Assembly (NCBI GenBank): GCA_051277005.1
Contig: JBNMPS010000033.1
Location: 1 to 21,044 of the forward strand
Length of the DNA: 21,044 nucleotides
Origin: Dasania sp051277005
GTDB taxonomy: Bacteria; Pseudomonadota; Gammaproteobacteria; Pseudomonadales; Dasaniaceae
Direction of reading: 5' to 3'
Positions 7,234 through 15,150 of this stretch are shown here, in pieces. Numbering within the stretch: position 1 is the first letter of the stretch; each line of letters starts with the position of its first letter. The notes below the pieces were generated by a model. That model was not told the DNA's origin. It worked only from the letters and a program-made list of their open reading frames with translations, and did not search any database. Made by a program: the position numbers and the translations under genes.

Positions 7234-8133
7234 TTATCGGTTTAAAGCCAACGCCACTTTTGAACCCGTTTCGCGCTTCAAGTACTCAGTAATAAATTGG
7301 CCGGCGGTTATTAAGCGGTTGAGATCAACTCCGCTGCTGATACCTAAACCATTTAGCATATACAGCACATCTTCGGTGGCGACATTGCCCGATGCGCCTT
7401 TCGCGTAAGGGCAGCCGCCTAACCCCGCGATAGAGCTATCCACAACAGCAACCCCCTGTATTAAAGCGGCGTAAATATTGGCGAGAGCTTGGCCGTAGGT
7501 GTCGTGAAAATGAACGGCGAGTTGATTTACTGGGACTTTTTGCGTGCACAGTTCGATCATCTCCGTCACTTGTCCAGGAGTGCCTACGCCAATGGTGTCG
7601 CCTAAAGAAACTTCGTAGCAGCCCAGGGTGAAGAGCTGCTCGGCAATATTGGCCACGACTGCAGGATTTACCTCGCCTTCATAAGGGCAGCCAACAACAC
7701 AAGAGATATAACCGCGGACAGGAATATGGGCTTTTTTGGCGGCGTCTAAAATAGGCATGAAGCGTTCAATGCTTTCTTGAATGGAACAGTTGATGTTTTT
7801 TTGACTAAAACTTTCTGATGCCGCGGCAAAAATAGCCACCTCATTGGCACTGGCGGAAATAGCGCGTTGATAACCTTTGATGTTGGGAGTGAGGGCGGCG
7901 TAGGTGGTATTGGGTATTCTGGCGATACCTTTGAATATCTCATCGCTATCAGCCATTTGAGGTACCCACTTGGGGTTTACGAAGCTGCCAGCTTCTATGT
8001 AGTTGAGGCCAGCATCGGTGAGTAATTCGATGAGTTGTATTTTGATATGAGTGGGGATGGTGTGTGTTTCGTTTTGTAGGCCATCGCGGGGGCCTACTTC
8101 GACAATTTTTACTTGGCTCGGGAGGTTGTTCAT
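7234..8133 (-). CDS. mvaB: Hydroxymethylglutaryl-CoA lyase
   Basis: This 299-residue enzyme of the DRE-TIM metallolyase family splits HMG-CoA into acetyl-CoA and acetoacetate, the last step of leucine degradation. Key residues are visible: VEVGPRDGLQNE near the N-terminus with the catalytic Arg-Asp and substrate/metal site, VGCPYEGEV mid-chain, HFHDTYGQALAN with two metal-binding His, and GLGGCPYAKGASGNVATEDV with the mobile-loop catalytic Cys. Length matches bacterial lyases. The acetoacetate made here is the substrate of the scoAB transferase 2 kb away, so the cluster is metabolically coherent. The rest of a liu/leucine operon (isovaleryl-CoA dehydrogenase, methylcrotonyl-CoA carboxylase) is not in the window. 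Confidence 0.95.
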   Translation of the reverse strand: MNNLPSQVKIVEVGPRDGLQNETHTIPTHIKIQLIELLTDAGLNYIEAGSFVNPKWVPQMADSDEIFKGIARIPNTTYAALTPNIKGYQRAISASANEVAIFAAASESFSQKNINCSIQESIERFMPILDAAKKAHIPVRGYISCVVGCPYEGEVNPAVVANIAEQLFTLGCYEVSLGDTIGVGTPGQVTEMIELCTQKVPVNQLAVHFHDTYGQALANIYAALIQGVAVVDSSIAGLGGCPYAKGASGNVATEDVLYMLNGLGISSGVDLNRLITAGQFITEYLKRETGSKVALALNR

Positions 8134-8167
8134 TATGCTCTATTACTCATCACTGTTCTTTATGGGT

Positions 8168-8240
8168 ATCAAATTTGATTTGAGGTTAAGTCCTGTTGGA
8201 AGAGTTACTTCTTTTGATTCTAAAATACTTCCAGTATTTT
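8168..8240. promoter_or_regulatory. Operator-like palindromes upstream of HMG-CoA lyase
   Basis: Two perfect palindromes lie in the gap upstream of the lyase gene: ATCAAATTTGAT (8168-8179) and AAAATACT-TCC-AGTATTTT (8222-8240). They are 35-46 and 89-107 bases upstream of the lyase start. The second is followed by T residues and could be read as a terminator on the plus strand, but no plus-strand gene ends there. A regulatory role is inferred. Confidence 0.35.
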
Positions 8241-8643
8241 TTCACCTTAGTTGAGTCTTTTGATGGTTTGTTTACAGAATTAGCAATCGAATAACCTTTT
8301 TCGGTGCCGGGTTTAATAGCGGCGGTCTTGAGTTCTTCTGTGTGTCATTCCCCGGTCATAATGGATTCATCTGTTTTTAGGATGTTATAATTTTAAAAGG
8401 TGCCTGATGAGGCAGGGGTGATTCAAGAATATGTGCACATTAATAGGTGATTGTACGTATAAAAGTGGTTATAAAATCATGTTTAGGGATCTAACAGCTT
8501 TGGTATGTATGATAGTTTGTAATAATGATATTTTTAGGTTGCATGAACTATTTTTTGTGCTAGATTAATTGAGGATTATAATAAATAAAACTAATTGTTT
8601 CTTTTTTTGAAAGTAATGGGTTTTACTGTCATGGATAGATATA
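8241..8643. other. Non-coding gap before the HD-GYP gene
   Basis: About 400 bases carry no convincing gene on either strand. A small stem TGCCT-GATG-AGGCA lies at 8401-8414. I looked for a cyclic-di-GMP riboswitch because of the downstream gene and did not recognise one. Confidence 0.45.
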
Positions 8644-8657
8644 TGAGGTCACAAGGA

Positions 8658-9989
8658 ATGAACCAAGATAATGAGCAGCAAGATTATTATGTGTGCCATC
8701 TCGCCGAAGTTAATAAAACTAATCGCGTATTAACGACCTCCGATATAAAAAATAATGAAGGTGCTTTGATTGTTGCTAAAGGCACACCTATCACGACTGA
8801 AATATCAAAAAAAATAATTAAACATAAGCTGCTAAAGCCATTAGAGTCTTGTGTTACTTTAGAGCATAGTGTTACTCCGGATAATTTAATCGATGAACTT
8901 AACCAGATCATTGAAGGGCAAGAGAATAAACAGGTATTACAGCAAAAAAGCCTTATCGATTTGTTACATGAATCATGTGATGCTTTAAGCAACTATCCAC
9001 TTTTAGTGCAAAAGTTCACGGTGATGCAGTCACGCTTTCCAAGGCTTTATAAAAAGACAATGGGCAGCTCGTTTATTGCATTAATTGTTGCCTGGCAAAT
9101 GGAATTGACCAATAAAGAAAGGCAGCATATTTTTATTGCGGCTTTAATGCGTGATATTGGGTTGTTACATATAGAACCCTCCTTAGTAAAAAATCGCGGT
9201 AAATTAGCCCCTGATGAGTGGCGTACATTACAAGGTCATGTAGTAATAGGTAAAATATTTTTGGATTTTGTGCCTGATTTACCTAAAAGCGTAGGTCGAG
9301 CAGTTTTGGAGCACCATGAGCGCAGAGACGGCAGTGGTTATCCCTATGGAAAATTGGGCGATAAGCTGTGTACTGAAGGCCAAGTGTTGGCGATGGCAGA
9401 TACTGTGTCCGGTATTTATGAAAAGCAAGTTGTTAACAGGTCATATACATTGGCAGCTGTTATTCCTATTTTACAAATCAACATGCAGCTTTATCCCATG
9501 CCGATTTATAAGGCTACTTTAGCAACGATTACTTATATGGCTGGTCCATTACACCGTTTTTATCCTGATAATAAAATACCTGAATTATGCGCTAGTAATA
9601 TTCAGCGAATTAATCAATTGGCGTTATGGAAAAAAAATGCAGATCCTCTAACGAGAAAATGTATAGCAATATTACCGGAATCAAAAACGTTAGTGCTTCT
9701 AGCGATTGCGACACGTGTTCATAGGGTTGTTGATACTTCTGGGCTTTTCACTCAAGCTAATGTTAGGTGGTTGCAAAGCGTTGCAGATAATGCGCAAACT
9801 GAGCTCTATGAAGAAGTGGAACAGCAGTTGCTAATGATAGATGAGTTAGAGTGGCATTTTAGGCAATGGGATGCGCGATTAACTACCTGTAGTGAAAACG
9901 AAAGTGTAGAGGATGATGGAGGAGAAGTTTCGTATATAAAACTTAACGGTATGTTACATAAAAATGATGAGGTTCTATCGGTTGCTTAG
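8658..9989 (+). CDS. HD-GYP domain protein with degenerate HD motif
   Basis: This protein of about 443 residues belongs to the HD-GYP group, whose active members hydrolyse cyclic-di-GMP. The GYP part is intact: EHHERRDGSGYPYGKLGD. The HD part is altered: where active enzymes have HDIGK, this one reads MRDIGLLHI, with Arg replacing the metal-binding His. The later ADxxDA-type motif reads ADTVSGI. Loss of these ligands suggests weak or no catalysis and perhaps a c-di-GMP-responsive or binding role. An N-terminal region of about 130 residues precedes the domain, and a helical tail of about 150 residues follows. I chose the ATG at 8658 because TGAGGT lies 8 bases before it; in-frame ATGs at 8616, 8631 and 8643 and a TTG at 8595 are alternatives. 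The gene appears monocistronic. Confidence 0.75.
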   Translation: MNQDNEQQDYYVCHLAEVNKTNRVLTTSDIKNNEGALIVAKGTPITTEISKKIIKHKLLKPLESCVTLEHSVTPDNLIDELNQIIEGQENKQVLQQKSLIDLLHESCDALSNYPLLVQKFTVMQSRFPRLYKKTMGSSFIALIVAWQMELTNKERQHIFIAALMRDIGLLHIEPSLVKNRGKLAPDEWRTLQGHVVIGKIFLDFVPDLPKSVGRAVLEHHERRDGSGYPYGKLGDKLCTEGQVLAMADTVSGIYEKQVVNRSYTLAAVIPILQINMQLYPMPIYKATLATITYMAGPLHRFYPDNKIPELCASNIQRINQLALWKKNADPLTRKCIAILPESKTLVLLAIATRVHRVVDTSGLFTQANVRWLQSVADNAQTELYEEVEQQLLMIDELEWHFRQWDARLTTCSENESVEDDGGEVSYIKLNGMLHKNDEVLSVA

Positions 9990-10218
9990 TGTAAGTCAAT
10001 CTTCTTTTGTTATGAAAAACAATGATATGTTTGTGTTTTTTTGGTTATCTTTCTGAAATTTTAAACTCGTGATTATTTTATCGTAAATGAGATAATACAT
10101 TGTAAACTCTTCTAAATTATTTTATTAATATATCCCACCCCCATTTAACGGCTACATATAGTAACTTTTTGTGCCGACGATTAATTAATCAAAAGCATCT
10201 CGCATAATCCCTATCGGC

Positions 10219-10241
10219 TAAAAACCGCTCTTAGAGCGGGT
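10219..10241 (-). terminator. Rho-independent terminator of the blaI-M56-tonB-exbD operon
   Basis: Read on the minus strand, CCGCTC-TAA-GAGCGG is followed by TTTTT. It lies 35 bases beyond the exbD-like stop codon. Confidence 0.85.
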
Positions 10242-10275
10242 TCGGGAATTACTCGACGAATAAGCTAATCATTAC

Positions 10276-10689
10276 TTAGAATTTGTCTACGTTATCTAAG
10301 CTCACGCCTTTCATTCCTGCAGCATTGGCTGCATCGGAAATAGTTGTGAGAATAGCGGTTTTGGACTTATTGTGAGCTTTAATAATAACGATGGCTTCAG
10401 GGTTTTTAGCCTGATGACTCTGAAAATAGGCACGCAAAGAGTACTTGTCGATATATAAATCATTAATTACTATTTGATTGTCGGCATGTACCTTTACCAT
10501 CATATGTTCAGTTTTAGTATCCGTGGATACTTGTTGGTTTTTATCTGGCCGGTCAAGCGTTAAGCTGACCTCTTTAATGAACGTGGCCGTGACGATAAAA
10601 AATATCAGCATAATAAAAACAACATCCAACATGGGGGTTAAATCAATTTCTGCTGCTTGATCATCGTGTATTTTTTGATGATGTCTCAT
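10276..10689 (-). CDS. ExbD/TolR-family proton-channel subunit
   Basis: This 137-residue single-pass membrane protein has a short cytoplasmic N-terminus. Its transmembrane helix, around residues 20-42 (MLDVVFIMLIFFIVTATF), carries the conserved Asp (D22) used in proton translocation. A periplasmic domain follows. ExbD works with ExbB to energise TonB using the proton-motive force. The start codon is 9 bases from the stop of the TonB-like gene upstream, so the two are translationally close. No ExbB gene is present in this operon or window, so the partner must be encoded elsewhere or the protein acts differently. It is the last gene before a strong terminator. Confidence 0.9.
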   Translation of the reverse strand: MRHHQKIHDDQAAEIDLTPMLDVVFIMLIFFIVTATFIKEVSLTLDRPDKNQQVSTDTKTEHMMVKVHADNQIVINDLYIDKYSLRAYFQSHQAKNPEAIVIIKAHNKSKTAILTTISDAANAAGMKGVSLDNVDKF

Positions 10690-10698
10690 GTTTGTCTC

Positions 10699-11313
10699 CT
10701 ACTTATCTAAGTTGTAGTTGATGCGGGTGGTCATATTAAACATCGCAATGGCCTTGCCTTCTTCCATGGCGGGTTGGTACTTCCATTTTTTTAAAGCACG
10801 TATCGACGTATTCTCAAAATATCCGGAAGGTTCGGATTTCAAAATACGTATGTTTAACGTTTGACCGGTGGCGGTTAGGTCAAACACTAAGTCGACATAA
10901 CCTTCTATACCTTTGCTCCTTGCTCGAGCGGGGTAGTTGGGGGCGAGTTGCATCATCGAGACGGCACTGCTAGTTGCTGAGTTATCAAAAGCGCCTTTTT
11001 GGGGGCCTTCAAATACTGGTGTGTCTACAGCATACGCAATGGTGTTTACGGCTGTGGGTGTCGGGTCAAACGTGTTTTCTGGAGGGTCAACAGGTTGTAT
11101 AGGCTGTATGGGTTTTATATGTCGTATCTCTTCTATTATTGGGTCGGGCGCCATAATCGAAATTTGGATAGGCGCTGTTATCTTACTAATGATGGGTACA
11201 TCCACCTTGATCAACTGATGCATAAATAACAGCAGTGCTAGCGTGATTAGTGATGCGCCTATCATGGCTGAAGTAAAACGGTATAAAGCGTGTTGTAAGT
11301 TTACTAAGTACAT
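10699..11313 (-). CDS. TonB-family energy-transducer-like protein
   Basis: This 204-residue protein has the TonB layout. A single N-terminal membrane helix (about residues 15-33) is followed by a short proline-rich linker (HIKPIQPIQPVDPPEN). A C-terminal TonB domain follows (YPARARSKGIEGYVDLVFDL, ending near IRALKKWKYQPAMEEGK). Such proteins transmit proton-motive force to outer-membrane transporters. GGAG lies 6 bases before the ATG. It sits directly upstream of exbD and 104 bases downstream of the M56 gene. The linker is shorter than in classical TonB, a feature seen in accessory TonB proteins. No TonB-dependent receptor is in the window. Confidence 0.9.
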   Translation of the reverse strand: MYLVNLQHALYRFTSAMIGASLITLALLLFMHQLIKVDVPIISKITAPIQISIMAPDPIIEEIRHIKPIQPIQPVDPPENTFDPTPTAVNTIAYAVDTPVFEGPQKGAFDNSATSSAVSMMQLAPNYPARARSKGIEGYVDLVFDLTATGQTLNIRILKSEPSGYFENTSIRALKKWKYQPAMEEGKAIAMFNMTTRINYNLDK

Positions 11314-11417
11314 ATGCTTCTCCTTTTTCAGGGCGAGCGTAATCCCTGAATGAGATCAGTGATGATTAAGAGTAAATGTAATTTAAGGGAGTGCCGCTGA
11401 GTTAAACGGCGGGGGGG

Positions 11418-12955
11418 TTAATCCGGGCTGGCTCGAGCTTGAGCGTTTAGTGAATGATTTTTATGGTTGAGTTTAAAGCTAAACTTTTCTTGTGCATTGA
11501 GTACTTCAGTTCGTACATTATTAATGGTTATAGGTTTGTAACGATATTGGCTAATAGCATTCAATACCGGTTTTTTAAAGCTGCTATGGCTGCTATCAAT
11601 AACGCGGGGGCTTTTGGTATTCCTTGGTCGTCAATATCAAACTCAACTATCACGTAGCCTTCAATGTTTTTGTTTAAGGCTATGCTGGGATATGTAGGTA
11701 AGAGGCTGACCATTGGCTTAAGTTTTTCTGTGCCGAGTGTTTGTTTGCTGATTACTATCGTGATTTTAACATTAGGTTGTATCAATGCCTGAGGTTTAAT
11801 GCGAGGCAGGCTTTGAGCTATTTCACCAGAGAATGAGGGTGGATTGACCTCTTCCGTCGGACGTATGGGTTTGTTGAATGGTTGATCTAATAAGCTAATG
11901 CTCGGTTTAGATTGATCAAGCTCATTATTGATTATTTTGGTGGTTTTAACCCGATGACTACTGCCGATAAGTAAATAGCTGAAAGGGTCACTTTCAATAT
12001 TGGCCGTCGTTTTTATCGCCGCTAATGGCATTAGGCTTAACCAGCAGCAGCTAATTAACACTCTGCGCAGGGTTTTAAGTTGGCTTCTGTCGATGTGGGT
12101 ATTAATAATATGATGCACTCTTAGGTTAAGTTCGCTGGGTTTACCGAGTGCAACAGACGCTTGCAGGTGAGTAATGCGAGCCTGTTTAACCAGCAGGCTA
12201 GAGTAGTCTGGCGCAGTGTTGCCTTGCCTTAGTACCTCGTCATCAGCGGAGCACTCAGCCTCTAAAGACATTTTATTGAGTACGCCTTGAATACCAGGGA
12301 TGGGCCAATACAGAATGCAGACGAGTTGCGCTAATAATTGCGATAGCCAATCGCGGCGTTGTATATGAGCTAGCTCATGCATCATTACCATGGTTAACTC
12401 ATGTTTCGGCCAGTACGTTGACCTTTGCGGCAACAAAATAACCGGTACTAAATTACCCCAGGTTAGTGGGGACTCAATATCACCACTGATTTTTACAATG
12501 GTTTTTTTAGTGCTTAATTGGTTACCTAAACGTAGACTTAGTTGCTGCCAACTTTTTGGGGCTAATTGTGCCTTCGATGACGTGTTAGCAATATTAAAAA
12601 CTTCGTATATCAATCGAATTAACTTAATGCCTGCAATGGCTAAATATGCCATTAAGAAGTGTTGTAACGAAAACCAGTTGTTGCCAGTTTGTGAATAAGT
12701 ACTAGTCTCGGAACTTGATGTAATAGGGCTGCCGCCCGATAAAATAGGCCATTCAATACTAGGTAGTGTGGCTGAGAGCAGAGGTAAGAGCGCTAAACTA
12801 ATAAAGGTCAATAACCATATGTTGTGTTTAATGCTGGCAGGGCTGAATTCAAATTGATCATAGAGGGAATAACTAATCATGATGATAACTCCCGCTTTAA
12901 TCAGTAGCGTGGCAAGGCCGTAGAAACTAATAGTATTTAACAATTCATAGGTCAT
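11418..12955 (-). pseudogene. BlaR1/MecR1-type M56 metallopeptidase with C-terminal TonB domain, frameshifted
   Basis: As read, the protein is 464 residues and stops at 11561. N-terminal membrane helices flank a zinc metallopeptidase domain with HELAH at residues 193-197 and a downstream EAECSADDE as the third-ligand region. Another membrane helix lies near residue 300. A proline-containing linker and the start of a TonB C-terminal domain (YPSIALNKNIEGYVIVEFDI) follow. After PKAP the frame becomes meaningless (ALLIAAIAALKNRY, stop). One extra C in the coding-strand C5 run (plus-strand G at 11606-11610) would restore RVIDSSHSSFKKPVLNAI, QYRYKP and a tail ending at 11418, completing the TonB domain. 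This is therefore a one-base deletion or a sequencing error. BlaR1-type peptidases inactivate the partner BlaI repressor encoded upstream. No penicillin-binding sensor domain is present. Confidence 0.85.
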
Positions 12956-12966
12956 AAGGTTTCCTT

Positions 12967-13362
12967 TTATTCCTTACGTTTTTTTCGCGCTTGTTCAATA
13001 ATATTGCTGAGCTTGTCTAACTCTTCTGTATCGAGTTTGTCAGCATTTAAACCTAAAAGCGCATTCGCGGCTTTAACCGTTGAACCACTAAAAAATATTT
13101 TAACCAAGCGCTGTAACGCGCTTTGCCTAGCGGTACCCAGTTTTTGTTTGGGGGAATAAATGTATTTTGCTCCTTCTTGCTTGTGATCAATATGGTCTTT
13201 CTCTAACAATTTGGCGAGCAGGGCACGAACCGTCGAATAGCTGGGGGCGTTAGGCATGTGGTCGCGTACATCGTGAGCAGAGCAGGCTTCTTTTTCATAG
13301 AGAATATCCATGATTTGCCGTTCTCGCCTGCTGAGGCTGTTGTCATTGTTGTTACTCATCAT
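12967..13362 (-). CDS. BlaI/MecI/CopY-family repressor
   Basis: This 131-residue winged-helix repressor is the kind that binds TAC/GTA-type dyads and is cut by a BlaR1/MecR1-type membrane peptidase. The DNA-binding part shows SRRERQIMDILYEKEACSAH, then YSTVRALLAKLLEKDHIDHK and GAKYIYSPK. The C-terminal dimerisation part (residues 80-131) resembles BlaI, including FFSGSTVKAANALLG. Length is close to BlaI (126 residues) and MecI (123). Eleven bases separate it from the M56 peptidase gene, forming an operon with tonB and exbD. Three matching dyads lie 41-123 bases upstream, suggesting it represses its own operon. No beta-lactamase gene is nearby, so the signal is probably not a beta-lactam, or not solely. 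Confidence 0.93.
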   Translation of the reverse strand: MMSNNNDNSLSRRERQIMDILYEKEACSAHDVRDHMPNAPSYSTVRALLAKLLEKDHIDHKQEGAKYIYSPKQKLGTARQSALQRLVKIFFSGSTVKAANALLGLNADKLDTEELDKLSNIIEQARKKRKE

Positions 13363-13402
13363 TATTTCCGTTGCTTTGGTTGGTGTGTAATTTTCCTTGG
13401 TG

Positions 13403-13485
13403 GTGCTATTTTTTTAGCACCATGCTACAAAAGTAGCATTGTCAGTCTGATTGTCAATCAGTTAGTGCTAAAAAAGTAGCACTAA
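13403..13485. promoter_or_regulatory. Three BlaI-type operators upstream of the blaI-like gene
   Basis: Operator 1 is GTGCTA-N6-TAGCAC (13403-13420). Operator 2 is ATGCTAC-AAAA-GTAGCAT (13422-13439). Operator 3 is TTAGTGCTA-N6-TAGCACTAA (13462-13485), a perfect dyad with 9-base arms and the same GTGCTA-N6-TAGCAC core at 13465-13482. All share a CTA/TAG core that resembles BlaI/MecI operators of other bacteria. The centres of 1 and 2 are 19 bases apart and those of 2 and 3 are 43, about two and four helical turns. Binding by the adjacent repressor is strongly suggested but not shown. Confidence 0.8.
13430..13457 (-). promoter_or_regulatory. Predicted promoter of the blaI-M56-tonB-exbD operon
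   Basis: On the minus strand, TTGACA (complement of 13452-13457) is followed 16 bases later by TACTTT (complement of 13430-13435). Operator 2 overlaps the -10 box, operator 3 lies just upstream of the -35 and operator 1 falls around the start site. This arrangement fits direct repression. Confidence 0.65.
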
Positions 13486-13666
13486 GGTTGTTTGAGACCG
13501 TTGACTTGATGCCAACTGATTGAAAAATAAATGGTTATACCTGATGGGTAGATTTAATATTTTTCCGCTCTGTAGGGAACCTTTTGAGTTAAATCTTGTT
13601 TATGTAGCGAGTAACTTGTAAAACCAATGGCTCTGAATAATTTTTAATCAACCCGAGGTGTTATTG

Positions 13667-15022
13667 ATGAAAATACCATTACCTAGATTTTCTATATTGT
13701 TGTTAATCGTTTTTAGCTCGCTAAGCCAAGCCGCGTTGCCGATTTTTGATAGCAGTGGCCAGCAGCTACCAACACTGGCCCCTATGTTGAAACAGGTAAA
13801 CCCTGCCGTGGTGAATATATCTACCTTTACTACCAGGCAGGTGAATAACCCTCTAATGAATGACCCTTTTTTTAAGCGCTTTTTTAATAGCCCTAATCAA
13901 CAGCATCGACAGCGCCCACAACGTAGGCAAAATAGTGCGGGCTCAGGTGTTATTGTTGATAAAGATCAAGGCCTTGTCGTTACCAACTATCACGTTATCG
14001 CTAAGGCTGATGAGGTGCATGTAGGCTTGGTGGATGGCCGCAGTTTTAAGGCTACCGTGTTGGGCTCTGATCCTGAGTTAGATGTGGCCGTGTTAAAAAT
14101 TGATGCCGACGGTCTAACCGAAGTAAATTTAGCTAATTCCGGTAAGTTAGAGGTCGGCGATTTTGTTGTCGCGATTGGCAACCCCTTTGGCTTAGGACAA
14201 ACCGTTACCACCGGTATTGTCAGCGCCTTGGGTAGAACCGGTTTAGGCATCGAAGGTTACGAAAATTTTATTCAAACCGATGCGTCGATTAACCCCGGTA
14301 ACTCGGGTGGTGCCTTAGTTAATTTACGCGGTGAATTGGTAGGCATTAATACCGCCATTATCTCGCCCGCGGGTGGTAATGTGGGTATTGGTTTTGCCAT
14401 CCCTATCAATATGGTTAAAACCAGTATGGATCAACTGGTTGTGCACGGTGAAGTTAAACGTGGCCATATTGGTGTTAGCATTCAAGACATTAGCTCCGAG
14501 TTGAGAAAACTGTTTGAGTTGGATAACGGCCAACAAGGTGTGTTGATTAGTGGTGTTAGCAAAAAATCACCCGCTGAAAAAGGTGGTTTAAAAGATGGCG
14601 ATGTCATCATTGCTGTTGATGGTGAAACAACCGTATCGTCAGGTAAGTTGCGCAGCCAAATTGGTATGCGTTCTATTGGTGATGAGGTAGAGATCGCGGT
14701 GATTCGCGATGACCGTGAAAAACTGTTTAAGGTAAAAATCGGTGAAAGCCAAACCATGAGTAAACTCAATAAACGCCTGCATCAATTGTTAGACGGCAGC
14801 CGTTTTGAAGATAACCCAGATGGAGGTGTGTTGGTGGCAGGTTTAGCGCCAAATTCAGCCGCAGCTCACAGTGGCTTACGGGTTGGAGATGTGCTGATGG
14901 GCGCTAATAGGCAAGCCATCAAAAGCGTAAAAGAGTTTAAAAAGGCGTTAAAGAAAAGCCATGATTCAATTTTGCTGCATGTTAGTCGTGGTGGTAGGGC
15001 ATTTTATTTAGTGTTGCGCTAA
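13667..15022 (+). CDS. degQ: DegQ-like periplasmic serine protease (HtrA/Do family)
   Basis: This 451-residue secreted protease would degrade or refold misfolded periplasmic proteins. A signal peptide spans about residues 1-22 (MKIPLPRFSILLLIVFSSLS, cleavage after SQA). The trypsin-like domain carries the catalytic triad: His109 in NYHV, Asp139 in DPELDVAV and Ser213 in GNSGG. Two PDZ domains follow, at about residues 250-345 and 365-451, each with the GGL/SGL-type repeat start. Length equals DegQ (455) rather than DegP (474). The ATG at 13667 has GAGG 8 bases upstream; an in-frame GTG at 13658 overlaps that site. It diverges from the blaI-like gene and ends at a strong terminator. DegP or MucD-like roles cannot be excluded. 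Confidence 0.92.
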   Translation: MKIPLPRFSILLLIVFSSLSQAALPIFDSSGQQLPTLAPMLKQVNPAVVNISTFTTRQVNNPLMNDPFFKRFFNSPNQQHRQRPQRRQNSAGSGVIVDKDQGLVVTNYHVIAKADEVHVGLVDGRSFKATVLGSDPELDVAVLKIDADGLTEVNLANSGKLEVGDFVVAIGNPFGLGQTVTTGIVSALGRTGLGIEGYENFIQTDASINPGNSGGALVNLRGELVGINTAIISPAGGNVGIGFAIPINMVKTSMDQLVVHGEVKRGHIGVSIQDISSELRKLFELDNGQQGVLISGVSKKSPAEKGGLKDGDVIIAVDGETTVSSGKLRSQIGMRSIGDEVEIAVIRDDREKLFKVKIGESQTMSKLNKRLHQLLDGSRFEDNPDGGVLVAGLAPNSAAAHSGLRVGDVLMGANRQAIKSVKEFKKALKKSHDSILLHVSRGGRAFYLVLR

Positions 15023-15035
15023 TTGTATGGCATAT

Positions 15036-15072
15036 AAAAAAGCCCATTGCTGTAAGGTGATGGGCTTTTTTT
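15036..15072 (+). terminator. Rho-independent terminator after degQ
   Basis: AAAAAAGCCCAT (15036-15047) pairs with ATGGGCTTTTTT (15060-15072 region), 13 bases after the stop codon. A/T tracts on both sides also permit reverse termination. Confidence 0.85.
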
Positions 15073-15150
15073 GATTAAGGCTTGTTATAAATAACCGATT
15101 GAAACCGCTTTGCCTCGGTGCCCCCAGCGGGGGTAAACCCGCATGAAAGT

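Noticed and set aside
7207..7240. Terminator between the LysR and HMG-CoA lyase genes
   Set aside because: CCGATA and TATCGG can pair, but the stem is 6 bp with a 22-base loop and no T run.
8241..8657. Cyclic-di-GMP riboswitch ahead of the HD-GYP gene
   Set aside because: I could not find the conserved core or tetraloop-receptor layout; only a small unrelated stem is present.
10937..11229. Two overlapping plus-strand frames of 93 and 76 codons
   Set aside because: Both are antisense to the TonB-like gene and have composition expected of a shadow frame.
11606..11610. Programmed ribosomal frameshift in the M56 gene
   Set aside because: The codons AAA GCC CCC do not make a standard -1 slippery heptamer, no clear downstream stimulatory structure was seen, and five C residues are short for transcriptional slippage. 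An indel or sequencing error is simpler.
12390..12698. A 102-codon plus-strand frame
   Set aside because: It lies wholly inside the M56 peptidase gene on the opposite strand and has no family features or ribosome site.
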